64,000 nt of DNA from an uncultured Pseudomonadota bacterium (lineage in GTDB: Bacteria > Pseudomonadota > Gammaproteobacteria > Burkholderiales > JALYOK01). Shown here piece by piece: positions 16,505 through 24,841 of the stretch. The notes beneath the pieces were generated by a model. It was not told the DNA's origin, did not search any database, and worked only from the letters and a program-made list of their open reading frames with translations. The stretch lies in NCBI GenBank assembly GCA_902826775.1, contig CADEHE010000012.1, positions 62,001 through 126,000 on the forward strand, read 5' to 3'. Position 1 is the first letter of the stretch, and every line of letters begins with the position of its first letter. The position numbers and the translations under genes are program-made.

Positions 16505-17789
16505 CCTTGCATGCTTCTGCTGCCGGGTGCGGGGAATGAATCGCGTCCACGGCATCGCTGCGCCGCCTGCGGGTCGAGGGCCATTCATTCAGCTTTACCT
16601 CATCGCGAATCGAATCGCAAACCTCGATAATGCGTTTAAGTTCTCCATCCGAAAGTCCGCAGTTGAGCGAAAAGCGCATCAGCGTGCGGTTCTTGGACGT
16701 GGCTGGCGGAAAGAACGGCGCACCGAACACGCCGCCCGCCTCAAGGGCATCGCGCAGTTGAATCAATTTCGGCTCGGGCCCAGGTTCGAGCGAGATGATC
16801 TGTGCGTTGCCGGCTTGCACGTTGTAGCCCAATTCGTTCAGATGCACGCGCAGATAGTTTGAGCAGGCGTGCAAGCGCTCCCTGCGCCAGGCGTCTTTTT
16901 GAATGATAGAAAGTGTGGCATCGAGACCGGCGATTTCGTGCGGCAGTAACGTGGAGCTAAAAATCGCCGGGTGCGATTCGCATTTGAAATACTCCATGAA
17001 GCGCGCCGAGCACGTGATGAAGCCGGCCCTGCCCGCGAACGCCTTGGCTAAACTCGCGGTGCGGAAGTGAACTTTGTCTGCGAGCCCGAGGCTGGCCACC
17101 AAGCCTTCACCCTGTTCGCCGTGCGTGCCCAAGGAGTGGGACTCGTCCACAACCAAGATGCAGCCGAGCGCGCTGCCGACCGCGACGATATCGCGCAGCG
17201 GACACACGCTGCCGTTGGTGCTGTAGACGGAGTCGACCACGATAACCCCCGGACCATATTTCAAGACTTGGCGCTGCAGGTGATCGGCGTCGTTGTGATA
17301 GAAAGAAATTGCCTTGGCTCCAGCGCTGCGCACGCCTTGCCATAGCGACATGTGAGCCAGAACGTCCAAGTAGACCGGTGTCTGCTCGTCCGCGATACAT
17401 TGCAGCAAGCCGGTGTTGGCCGCATAGCCGGATTGGCAGAGCACACCGTCTTCAGCATGCATGAAGCGCGCCAATCGCATTTCGAAGTCGCGATGCGGGC
17501 TGCTGCCGTTGAGCAAGAAGCTTCCCGACATGAGCATGCCCATGCCCTGCTCCATGAGTGTGCGCGCTTGCGCCTCGAGTATGCTTGGCTCTTTTGAAAG
17601 CGCGAGATAGTCGTTGCTCATTAGGCAAATGTCCGACGATTGCGGGATGCGGCCGCGCAAAATATGAACGCCGCCCCACGTGTCGCGCACGCGATCGCGG
17701 TAGTAGTGATTTAAGCGTCGCGCGAGCCACTGCGGTTCAGGGGCATTCATGACGGTGCATGGGGTTTGTTCGGCAGAGCGGGTTTGCAT
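16488..17789 (-). CDS. Alpha-hydroxyketone autoinducer synthase (CqsA/LqsA/JqsA-like)
   Basis: A 433-residue PLP enzyme of the alpha-oxoamine synthase family. The start at 17789 has GGAGG seven bases upstream. Motifs are SNDYLALS, SGSFLLNGSS, DESHSLGTHG (Asp215, His218) and the Schiff-base Lys249 (TASLAKAFAGRAGF). CqsA-type enzymes join an acyl-CoA to a SAM-derived amino group to make the precursor of CAI-1/LAI-1-like signals. The alternative would be 8-amino-7-oxononanoate synthase or KBL, but the adjacent kinase and regulator and the SNDYL and SGSFLLNGSSPHRDFE motifs favour CqsA/LqsA. It has a 40-residue basic C-terminal tail beyond the usual end. It is transcribed towards the regulator. 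Confidence 0.85.
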   Translation of the reverse strand: MQTRSAEQTPCTVMNAPEPQWLARRLNHYYRDRVRDTWGGVHILRGRIPQSSDICLMSNDYLALSKEPSILEAQARTLMEQGMGMLMSGSFLLNGSSPHRDFEMRLARFMHAEDGVLCQSGYAANTGLLQCIADEQTPVYLDVLAHMSLWQGVRSAGAKAISFYHNDADHLQRQVLKYGPGVIVVDSVYSTNGSVCPLRDIVAVGSALGCILVVDESHSLGTHGEQGEGLVASLGLADKVHFRTASLAKAFAGRAGFITCSARFMEYFKCESHPAIFSSTLLPHEIAGLDATLSIIQKDAWRRERLHACSNYLRVHLNELGYNVQAGNAQIISLEPGPEPKLIQLRDALEAGGVFGAPFFPPATSKNRTLMRFSLNCGLSDGELKRIIEVCDSIRDEVKLNEWPSTRRRRSDAVDAIHSPHPAAEACKVTAAG

Positions 17790-18185
17790 TGCGATCCTCC
17801 ATTGGTGGTGAGTTAAGAGAAAAGCCAGTTCGACTGCGTTGGTGTAAAGCGCGTGAAAATGCACCGCCGCCGCGGACGCGATGCCGCGCAGCTCGTAGCG
17901 GTGATGATGCTTGCTGCTAAGTGAATACGTGTTCGAGGAGTGGCGTGCAAGGCTGCCGACGCGGCGTCGCCGCATTTCGCGGCCGAATCAACCGCGGCCG
18001 TGCGCTGAGCCGCGAGCGAATCGTGCGGCACCTGCAAGAGCCCTAGTCGGGCATGTTACCTCAGCGGAAACAGCGCGCAGATGCCTTAGGGGCGTGCAAG
18101 CATGCGATGTGCGAGTATGCGCAACGCAGTGTCGTTGATTGTGGCGCCTGAAAGCAGCAGCAGGCGGCAGACGGACTACTTCAAG
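17790..18185. other. 396-bp gap upstream of the autoinducer synthase
   Basis: There is no convincing gene here. It holds the synthase ribosome site (GGAGG, minus strand near 17797-17801) and must hold its promoter. GC-rich short inverted elements (CGACGCGGCGTCG near 17957) are present. A 75-codon plus-strand reading frame (17911-18138) has an Arg-rich composition typical of chance frames. Confidence 0.5.
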
Positions 18186-19022
18186 CTACACGCGCGCGGG
18201 AATCGTGTCGGCCAATTCGGAACTCAACCAAGAGCGCATGAACGCCGCGAAGCCATCCGCATCTTGTGCCGCGCGCGCATATTCGAGCAACAGCGCCGCA
18301 TCTTCGCCATAGTGCGAGGTAAAGCCGAGCGGCGCTGCTCCGCGTGGTGCGAGCGCCACGGAGTTAATGTAAGTCGAAGGAATTACAGCGCCGGCCATGG
18401 CTTCGTTTGCCAATAGATTGTCCTCGCTCATGCGTTCGACCGTGACCAAGGTTTGCTTGGCGGCATGCGCCATGATCATGAGCTCGCGCTGCGTGCCAAT
18501 AAATACGTTACCCTCACGATCGGCCAGCGGCGCGTGAAATAGGGCGATGTCGGGTTGAATCGCGGCGATGGCAACGATTTCATCGTCGGCTTGGTATGGA
18601 TTGGCGATCCGCTTCCAGTCAGTACGGTGCCTCAGTATGTCGCTGCCAATTAGGCCACGCAAGGGCATGAAAGGGATACCCTTCTCTGTAGCCTGTAGCC
18701 CCGCATAAATTGCAGGGCAGGTTGCATCGAGAATGCGCACTTTGCCGCTGCGCACAGCAGCAACAAAGCGCGGTGCGGCGCCGTATTCGCCCAACGATAC
18801 GGCCGAAGTTTCGATGCACTGCACGCAGTCCGAGCCGATGAGCATATCGGTTTGCAAACCGCCTATGGGCACACAGATCAAATGCAAGTCGCGCACACCG
18901 CGTTTGATCAGCGCCCGCGTGAGGCTCATTGCAGCGCCGCTGGTTTCTTTCGGCAGCGCGAGTTTGCAACCGTTCCCGATGCGGGCCGCGAGCTGCTCTA
19001 GCGTGTCGTGGACAAACTGCAT
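18186..19022 (-). CDS. CoA-transferase family subunit A (GctA/IpdA-like)
   Basis: A 278-residue class I CoA-transferase alpha-type subunit: LALPKETSGAAMSLTRALI, DMLIGSDCVQCIETSAV, LDATCPAIYAGLQA, FMPLRGLIGSDILRHR and ALFHAPLADREGNVFIG. The start at 19022 (MQFVHDTLEQ) puts the first conserved block at the normal distance; an ATG at 19061 would add 13 residues. Its partner B subunit is 5 kb downstream on the same strand (12434-13180), separated by the autoinducer synthase, regulator, kinase and phosphatase genes. In related genomes the two subunits are usually adjacent. The substrate is unknown; an acyl-CoA role near an acyl-CoA-using synthase is only a suggestion. Confidence 0.75.
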   Translation of the reverse strand: MQFVHDTLEQLAARIGNGCKLALPKETSGAAMSLTRALIKRGVRDLHLICVPIGGLQTDMLIGSDCVQCIETSAVSLGEYGAAPRFVAAVRSGKVRILDATCPAIYAGLQATEKGIPFMPLRGLIGSDILRHRTDWKRIANPYQADDEIVAIAAIQPDIALFHAPLADREGNVFIGTQRELMIMAHAAKQTLVTVERMSEDNLLANEAMAGAVIPSTYINSVALAPRGAAPLGFTSHYGEDAALLLEYARAAQDADGFAAFMRSWLSSELADTIPARV

Positions 19023-19117
19023 AAGTTGTGAGGTGCCAATGACGTAGACCTTCAGTATCATAACAGTCTGCGGCGTTGAGATTGGATCGAGCCAGACCTG
19101 CCGAAGGAGAGGTCCCC

Positions 19118-19366
19118 GTGCTTCTGCTGAAACCGAACTGCGAGTGTTGCGGCCGCGATCTGCCGCCACAATCGTCCGATGCGATGATCTGTTCATTTGA
19201 GTGCACCTTCTGCCGCGGCTGCTCGGACACGCGCTTGCATGGCCGCTGCCCGAACTGCGGCGGCGAACTGCAGAGGCGACCGGTGCGGCCGGCTGACAAG
19301 CTGGCGAAACATCCTGCCTCGACACAGCGCGTCTACAATCCGCGGGGCTGCGGCGAAGCCGCCTGA
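19118..19366 (+). CDS. DUF1272 small zinc-ribbon-like protein
   Basis: An 82-residue protein starting with GTG seven bases after GAAGGAGAGG. It has paired cysteines: NCECCGRDLP, CSFECTFCRGC and GRCPNCGGEL, a pattern that should bind zinc and matches DUF1272. The biochemical role of the family is not known. Its stop is 2 bp before the start of the flavin-binding protein gene, so the two are translated from one message. Confidence 0.8.
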   Translation: MLLLKPNCECCGRDLPPQSSDAMICSFECTFCRGCSDTRLHGRCPNCGGELQRRPVRPADKLAKHPASTQRVYNPRGCGEAA

Positions 19367-19368
19367 AC

Positions 19369-20025
19369 ATGTCGGACGAAAGCTTTGCCTCCAGCGAGCG
19401 CACGCGCCTGCGGCGCTTACCCAAGCGCGGGCACTACGATCGCCGCACCATCTATCAGATCCTCGATGCGGGATTCGTGTGCCACATAGGCTACGTCATC
19501 GATGGCCGGCCCTATGTCACCCCGACTTCATACTGGCGCCACGGCGATAAGGTTTACTGGCACGGCTCGCACGCCAGCCGCATGTTGGCAGAGGTAACTG
19601 ATGCGCCGGTATGCTTAACGGTAACGCATGTCGACGCGCTCGTGCTAGCGCGCTCAGGCTTTCATTCCTCGATCAACTATCGCAGCGCGATGCTGTTCGG
19701 CACTGCGCGCAAGCTCGACGGCGAGGCGGACAAGTTGCGCGCGCTAGAGGCGTTCGCCGAGCATCTTTATCGCGGCCGTTGGCGCGAATTGCGCCCGCCC
19801 ACGCGCCAGGAACTGCTCGCCACCACGGTAGTGGAGATGCAGATCGAAGAAGCCTCCGCTAAGATTCGGACGGGGCCGCCTGCCGACGATGATACGGACT
19901 ATGCATTGCCGATATGGGCTGGCATCGTTCCGCTTAGCCTGACGCGCGGGACACCGCAGGACGATGGACGCTTAGCTGCCGGGGTCGAAGTGCCCGGGTA
20001 TTTGCGTGAGGGCGAGACCGGTTAA
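19369..20025 (+). CDS. Pyridoxamine 5'-phosphate oxidase-like flavin-binding protein
   Basis: A 218-residue protein of the split-barrel flavin-binding fold, NimA-like type: RGHYDRRTIYQILDAG, YVIDGRPYVTPTSYWR, WHGSHASRM, SINYRSAMLFG and WAGIVPL near the end. Members bind FMN, F420 or haem; many are uncharacterised, and NimA reduces nitroimidazoles. The gene starts 2 bp after the DUF1272 gene. Active-site details cannot be assigned by eye, so the reaction is left open. Confidence 0.82.
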   Translation: MSDESFASSERTRLRRLPKRGHYDRRTIYQILDAGFVCHIGYVIDGRPYVTPTSYWRHGDKVYWHGSHASRMLAEVTDAPVCLTVTHVDALVLARSGFHSSINYRSAMLFGTARKLDGEADKLRALEAFAEHLYRGRWRELRPPTRQELLATTVVEMQIEEASAKIRTGPPADDDTDYALPIWAGIVPLSLTRGTPQDDGRLAAGVEVPGYLREGETG

Positions 20026-20090
20026 CCCGGTGCTGCTCGCGCTATTTTCACATTCATAATTGAACTTTCTCTCTGCCGGGGAGCCACTCG

Positions 20091-20423
20091 ATGCTTTTGA
20101 AAGCCACGCTGGAGCAGGCACGCGCCGTGCCGATTCCGCCCGGTCGCCGCTCAGCCCAAGTCCTTGGTCACGGCTCGATGGAGTTACGTTTTTACGCGCC
20201 GCGCGGCAAGGATGAGCAAACCCCGCATGATCGTGACGAGCTGTACTTAGTGGCGCGCGGCAGCGGCAGTTTTTTCTGCGCCGGCGAGCGTACTGCCTGC
20301 GGCATGGGCGACGTGCTATTTGTGTCCGCCGGAGACGAACATCGGTTCGAAGACTTTACCGACGATTTCGAAGTGTGGGTCGTGTTTTACGGTCCTGCTG
20401 GAGGTGAGCAAGCCGCGCGTTGA
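20091..20423 (+). CDS. Small cupin-domain protein
   Basis: A 110-residue single-domain cupin. The metal-binding motif resembles PHDRDELYLVARGSG (His-Asp-Glu) followed by GDVLFVSAGDEHRFEDF, with a second His. It has a GGGGAG ribosome site. Such small cupins range from isomerases to dioxygenases and simple binders; the substrate cannot be inferred. It follows the flavin protein by 65 bp on the same strand and may share its transcript. Confidence 0.75.
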   Translation: MLLKATLEQARAVPIPPGRRSAQVLGHGSMELRFYAPRGKDEQTPHDRDELYLVARGSGSFFCAGERTACGMGDVLFVSAGDEHRFEDFTDDFEVWVVFYGPAGGEQAAR

Positions 20424-20451
20424 GCCGCTTTCAACTAGTAGCTTGGGGCAT

Positions 20452-20856
20452 TCAAGGCCCCACATCCATGCCGTCGTAAGTGAATCCGCCAGTGGCGGCG
20501 AATTCATAAAATTCGGTGTTGCGCGCGTCCAGTGTTGCGGGAGTGTGAGTCTCTGTTTTTTTTACGCGCAACCGAAACAGGGGCCGGCCTTGCACTTTGC
20601 CGATGCCGGCGACCTCGTAGCCGGACCGCTCCAGGTGCGCTGCCGCCATCTCTAGCCGCGGCAGTTCGTGATGAAGAAAGAAATAGCTCCACGTTAACGG
20701 ACCGTCGGCGTTCCAGCTTGTTTCGCTGCGAATCTTGCCGAACATCGTTTGCAATTGTTCGAGCGAAATGCGCCTAGACAGTTCTTCTGCTTGCCCTTGC
20801 GGGCCGGAAAGACCCAACGCGAGGCAGCACATCAGTGTGCTGAGCACGGACTTCAT
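20452..20856 (-). CDS. Exported RraB-like protein
   Basis: A 134-residue protein with a signal peptide (MKSVLSTLMCCLALGLSG). The middle (WSYFFLHHELPRLEMAAAHL and SGYEVAGIG) resembles the RraB / ribonuclease E inhibitor fold, where WYFFHHxxxxxLxxAAxxLxxxGY patterns are common. An exported RraB-like domain cannot regulate RNase E directly, so the function is unknown. It is transcribed towards nadA, with 33 bp between the nadA start side of the neighbour block and its own promoter region lying upstream of 20856. Confidence 0.5.
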   Translation of the reverse strand: MKSVLSTLMCCLALGLSGPQGQAEELSRRISLEQLQTMFGKIRSETSWNADGPLTWSYFFLHHELPRLEMAAAHLERSGYEVAGIGKVQGRPLFRLRVKKTETHTPATLDARNTEFYEFAATGGFTYDGMDVGP

Positions 20857-20889
20857 CGATGGATAGAGGTCTGCAGCGTCACGCGATCT

Positions 20890-22002
20890 TTAAGCGTCGC
20901 CGCTTCCTTTGAGCGCCGGCAAATGCTGGTCGGCGAAATCCACCATGCGTTGAATCGCAACTTTTGCCCGGCGTCCAATTTCAGGATCGACAACAATCTC
21001 ATTGCAGCTAGAGCCGGGTTTGTCCATCGTCGGGGCTGCGCGCAACGTCTCCAGCAGGTTCCGCAAGCCGTTCATTGCCATCCACGGACAATGCGCGCAG
21101 CTCTTGCACGTTGCGCCTTTGCCGGCAGTGGGCGCTTCGATGAAATTCTTACCCGGATTGAGCACCTTGAGCTTGTGGAAGATGCCCTTATCGGTGGCGA
21201 CGATGAATTCCTCTGCGTTCGCCGCCTGTGCTGCCCGGATGATGCCGGTGGTCGAGGCCACCACATCGGCCAGGGCCAGCACGCCGTCGGGCGACTCAGG
21301 ATGTGCCAGCACTTTTGCTTTCGGATGCTTCAACTTCAGTTCCGCCAGCTCCTTGCCCTTGAACTCGTCGTGGACCACGCAGGAACCCTGCCACATGATC
21401 ATGTCGGCGCCGGTAACGCTCTGTATCCACTCGCCCAGATGTTTGTCCGGCGCGAACAAGATCTTTTTTCCTTGCCTGTGCAAGTGGATGACGATCTTTT
21501 CTGCAATGGACGAGGTGACGACCCAATCCGAGCGTGCCTTTACTGCAGCACTGGTGTTGGCGTAAACAACCACGACGCGATCCGGATGCTGATCGCAGAG
21601 CTTAGAGAATTCCTCGATCGGACAGCCCAGATCCAGCGAGCACTCGGCTTCTAGGTCCGGCATTAGCACGCGCTTTTCGGGGTTCAAAATCTTCGCGGTT
21701 TCACCCATGAAGCGCACACCGGCGACCACCAGCGTCGTTGCTTTGTTGCGCGTGCCGAAGCGGGCCATTTCGAGCGAATCGGAAACGATTCCGCCCGTGG
21801 CTTCGGCCAAATCTTGAATATCGGGGTCAACGTAGTAGTGCGCCACCAGTACGGCGTCGAGGCGCTTCAGTTCTTGCGTAATGGCGGCAATGAGCGCGGG
21901 CTTTTCAGCCGCAGTCAGGATTTCGGGCGCTTTCGCGCGGGCGATTTGGATAGCGCGCCCGGGGCGCTCGTATTCGACTCGAATGGGTGCTTGCGTAGAC
22001 AT
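20890..22002 (-). CDS. nadA: Quinolinate synthase A
   Basis: A 370-residue NadA, which condenses iminoaspartate and dihydroxyacetone phosphate to quinolinate in de novo NAD synthesis. Recognisable segments are AHYYVDPDIQDLAEATGG (substrate histidine and tyrosine), MARFG, FMGETAKIL, HPES, STTGI and the C-terminal CKSCAHCPWM, which with two earlier cysteines gives the [4Fe-4S] ligands. Length fits the about 350-380-residue proteobacterial form. nadB and nadC are not in the window. It is divergent from the first c-di-GMP gene. Confidence 0.96.
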   Translation of the reverse strand: MSTQAPIRVEYERPGRAIQIARAKAPEILTAAEKPALIAAITQELKRLDAVLVAHYYVDPDIQDLAEATGGIVSDSLEMARFGTRNKATTLVVAGVRFMGETAKILNPEKRVLMPDLEAECSLDLGCPIEEFSKLCDQHPDRVVVVYANTSAAVKARSDWVVTSSIAEKIVIHLHRQGKKILFAPDKHLGEWIQSVTGADMIMWQGSCVVHDEFKGKELAELKLKHPKAKVLAHPESPDGVLALADVVASTTGIIRAAQAANAEEFIVATDKGIFHKLKVLNPGKNFIEAPTAGKGATCKSCAHCPWMAMNGLRNLLETLRAAPTMDKPGSSCNEIVVDPEIGRRAKVAIQRMVDFADQHLPALKGSGDA

Positions 22003-22228
22003 CGATTTATTTGATCAAGGAATGCTTTTTGCGGTCGGATACGTGGCGCCCAGGTGGCAACCACTATGCTGGCAGCGACGTTTCCAAAAACACATAGTAT
22101 TGTTAATAACGGCGTAAGCCTATACACTAGGGAGTGACGATTTGCCTGACCCGCTAGGCACGCGCGCACCCCATTTCTTAAGCAACAAGCGTACTTTACA
22201 GTATTCGACACGAGCCCATCCTAATTGC

Positions 22229-24646
22229 ATGGATGAATCGCCCCGCACTGCGCCGATGAGTGGTCCGCTCGCATTTTGGCAGCGCGCCGGGCTCGTATTC
22301 GCGCGCGTGGGCGGGCGTTGGCGCATACCGGAAGCGCAGGACCGGCAGGCTAGTTTTTTTCGGGCCAAGCAACTGCACGCACTGCTGCGGCTGACGCCAC
22401 ACATGATGTTGGCCAACGGCGTAAACGCGGTGCTTATCGGTGCTTTCTTCTGGAACCGCGTACCGCGTTGGGCTCTTCTATGCTGGGTCGCTGCGCTTGC
22501 GCTGGTGGCGCTGACGCAAATTGCGGGATGGTGGCGCCATGGCCGCGCGGGGCCGCGCCCGCGCGCGTCGCGCAAGACGCTACGCTTGGCAGCGTGGCAT
22601 GCAGCCTTGCTCGCGACTTTGTACGCAGTGCTCCCGATCTACTTGTTTCCGCGCATAGACGAAGAGGCGCGCTTGCTCGTTGCAACATTCACTGCCGGCA
22701 TGATCTGCGCCGGGGCCTTCGCCCTATTCACCGTGCCGCAAGCGGCAATCGCCTGGGCGAGCATCCTGTCGCTGGGGGGCATCTACGCGCTGCTCGCCGC
22801 CGGCAAACCGCTGTATTGGTACGTGGCAGTGCTGCTGGTGGTCTACGCTGCCGTCATCGTCGCCACCGCCTTTTCCATGGCACGCATATTCCTGGCGCGA
22901 CTGCAAGCGGAGGCGGACAAGGATCAGCAAAAGCAAGTAGTCGATCTGTTACTGCGCGATTTCGAGGCGCATGCCAGCGACTGGCTTTGGGAAGCCGATG
23001 TCGCCGGACGCCTGCGGCACGTGTCGGTACGTTTGGCTGACGCATTGGGACAGCCTGTTGCCGCCTTGCAGGGGGCGGATTTCATTCAAGCGATCGCAAC
23101 TCATGCCGGCGCGGTGGCGCAGCCGCAGGCGCTGGTGCACTTGCGTCAACGCATGACTAAACCGCAGCCGTTTCGCGACCTTGTCGTTCCCGTGGTGCTG
23201 CATGGCGAGCAACGCTGGTGGGCGCTCACGGCCAAACCGTTAACTGACGACAGCGGCATGCATCGAGGTTGGCGCGGCGTGGGCAGCGACATCACCAATG
23301 CGCGGCGGCACGAGTTGGAGTTGGCGCGTCTGGCAAACTTTGATTCCCTCACCGGATTGGCGAATCGCCACCAGTTCCGCTCGCGTCTGGACGCGTTGTA
23401 CGCTGGCACACGTGCTCCAGCCTGCGCCATGCTGCTGCTCGACTTGGACAACTTCAAGGCTGTAAACGATACGCTGGGCCACGGCATCGGCGATCGGCTT
23501 CTGCAAACGGTTGCGCTGCGTTTGCAATCGCAGGTGCAGCCAGAAGATCTATTGGCGCGTCTGGGCGGCGACGAATTCGTCCTGCTTGCGGCGGACGACT
23601 ATTCGGCGGCGCAATGCCTGGAGCGCGCGCAAGCCTTGCTCGAAGTGCTGCGCGAACCATGCGATATCGACGGCATGCGCATCGAGGCGCGCGCCAGCAT
23701 CGGTATTGCGATCGGCGCCGCGCATGGCGCGACCGCCGAAGATCTACTGAAGAACGCCGACATGGCGCTGTACGCCGCTAAAGACGCCGGCCGCGACGCT
23801 GTGCGCATATTCGATAGCGCCATGCAGGCGCGCGCGAGCAGCCGGCTCGGCGTGCTTACCGATCTGCGCGGGGCGCTGGAAAAGGCGCAACTATTGCTTG
23901 AATATCAGCCGCAATTTGATTTGCGTGCCGGCGCGGTCAGCACGTTCGAAGCGCTCTTGCGGTGGCGGCATCCACAACGAGGGTGGGTGGCGCCGTCCGA
24001 GTTCATCGCGGTCGCGGAAGAAACTGGCTTGATCATACCGATCGGCGCTTGGGTACTGCGCTGCGCCTGTAAAGAAGCGCGGTCGTGGCCCGAGCACATT
24101 CAGGTTTCGGTCAACTTGTCCGCGGTGCAGTGCGCCAGCCGCTCGACGGTGGAGGTCGTGCGCGAGGCGCTGGCCAGTAGCGGTATCGATCCTGCGCGTC
24201 TGGAACTCGAAGTCACTGAATCCTCGCTCATTGCGGACAGCAGCACGGCGCGCGAGACTTTGCTCGCCCTGAAGCGCATGGGGGTGCGCATCGCACTGGA
24301 TGATTTTGGCACTGGCTACTCCTCGCTCGCGCACCTGCAGCAATTTCCGCTCGACAAACTCAAGATCGACCGCTCTTTCGTCGCCGCGCTCGAACACGAA
24401 ACCGGCGGACAAGCGCAAGCTATCGTGCGCTCGATCTTGCACTTGGGCCATGGGCTGGGATTGCAAATCGTGGCGGAGGGTGTTGAAACGCAAACGCAGC
24501 TGGCGGCATTGCGCGAGCTCGGATGTGCCGGGGTGCAAGGCTTTTTGTTTGCCCGGTCACTGCCGCCTGTCGGCATCGCGGAATTTCTGCGCAGTGGCGC
24601 AACTGGGCGCTGGTTTGTCGACGGGCTGGGCAGGGTGAGCGCGTAG
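22229..24646 (+). CDS. Membrane GGDEF-EAL protein with PAS domain
   Basis: An 805-residue protein (start uncertain; ATG 22229 chosen, ATG 22253 also possible). About six hydrophobic helices fill roughly residues 50-215, followed by a PAS-like region (DWLWEADVAGRLRHV) to about 390, a GGDEF domain with an intact RLGGDEFVLL motif near residue 445, and an EAL domain with intact FEALLRW near 573, DDFGTGYSSL and EGVETQ. Both catalytic signatures are intact, so it could make and degrade cyclic di-GMP. A second c-di-GMP protein follows 195 bp downstream on the same strand. Confidence 0.93.
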   Translation: MDESPRTAPMSGPLAFWQRAGLVFARVGGRWRIPEAQDRQASFFRAKQLHALLRLTPHMMLANGVNAVLIGAFFWNRVPRWALLCWVAALALVALTQIAGWWRHGRAGPRPRASRKTLRLAAWHAALLATLYAVLPIYLFPRIDEEARLLVATFTAGMICAGAFALFTVPQAAIAWASILSLGGIYALLAAGKPLYWYVAVLLVVYAAVIVATAFSMARIFLARLQAEADKDQQKQVVDLLLRDFEAHASDWLWEADVAGRLRHVSVRLADALGQPVAALQGADFIQAIATHAGAVAQPQALVHLRQRMTKPQPFRDLVVPVVLHGEQRWWALTAKPLTDDSGMHRGWRGVGSDITNARRHELELARLANFDSLTGLANRHQFRSRLDALYAGTRAPACAMLLLDLDNFKAVNDTLGHGIGDRLLQTVALRLQSQVQPEDLLARLGGDEFVLLAADDYSAAQCLERAQALLEVLREPCDIDGMRIEARASIGIAIGAAHGATAEDLLKNADMALYAAKDAGRDAVRIFDSAMQARASSRLGVLTDLRGALEKAQLLLEYQPQFDLRAGAVSTFEALLRWRHPQRGWVAPSEFIAVAEETGLIIPIGAWVLRCACKEARSWPEHIQVSVNLSAVQCASRSTVEVVREALASSGIDPARLELEVTESSLIADSSTARETLLALKRMGVRIALDDFGTGYSSLAHLQQFPLDKLKIDRSFVAALEHETGGQAQAIVRSILHLGHGLGLQIVAEGVETQTQLAALRELGCAGVQGFLFARSLPPVGIAEFLRSGATGRWFVDGLGRVSA

Positions 24647-24841
24647 TTCGGCGCGGCGAGGCCGCCGGGCACTATTGCGCAGCGCCCAGTGCCAACGACT
24701 TCTCTATGCGTGTGCTTGCCGCATTGTGGCAAAGCGCTTATCCTAACGGCAAACGTTGCCAATGCAATAGAGTGGCAACGATACGCACTCGGATAACGCG
24801 ACGCCCGGGCGAACCAGGCGGCGCGCAACAATAACGAAGTC

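Noticed and set aside
17911..18138. 75-codon frame upstream of the autoinducer synthase
   Set aside because: Arg-rich chance frame in a probable promoter region.
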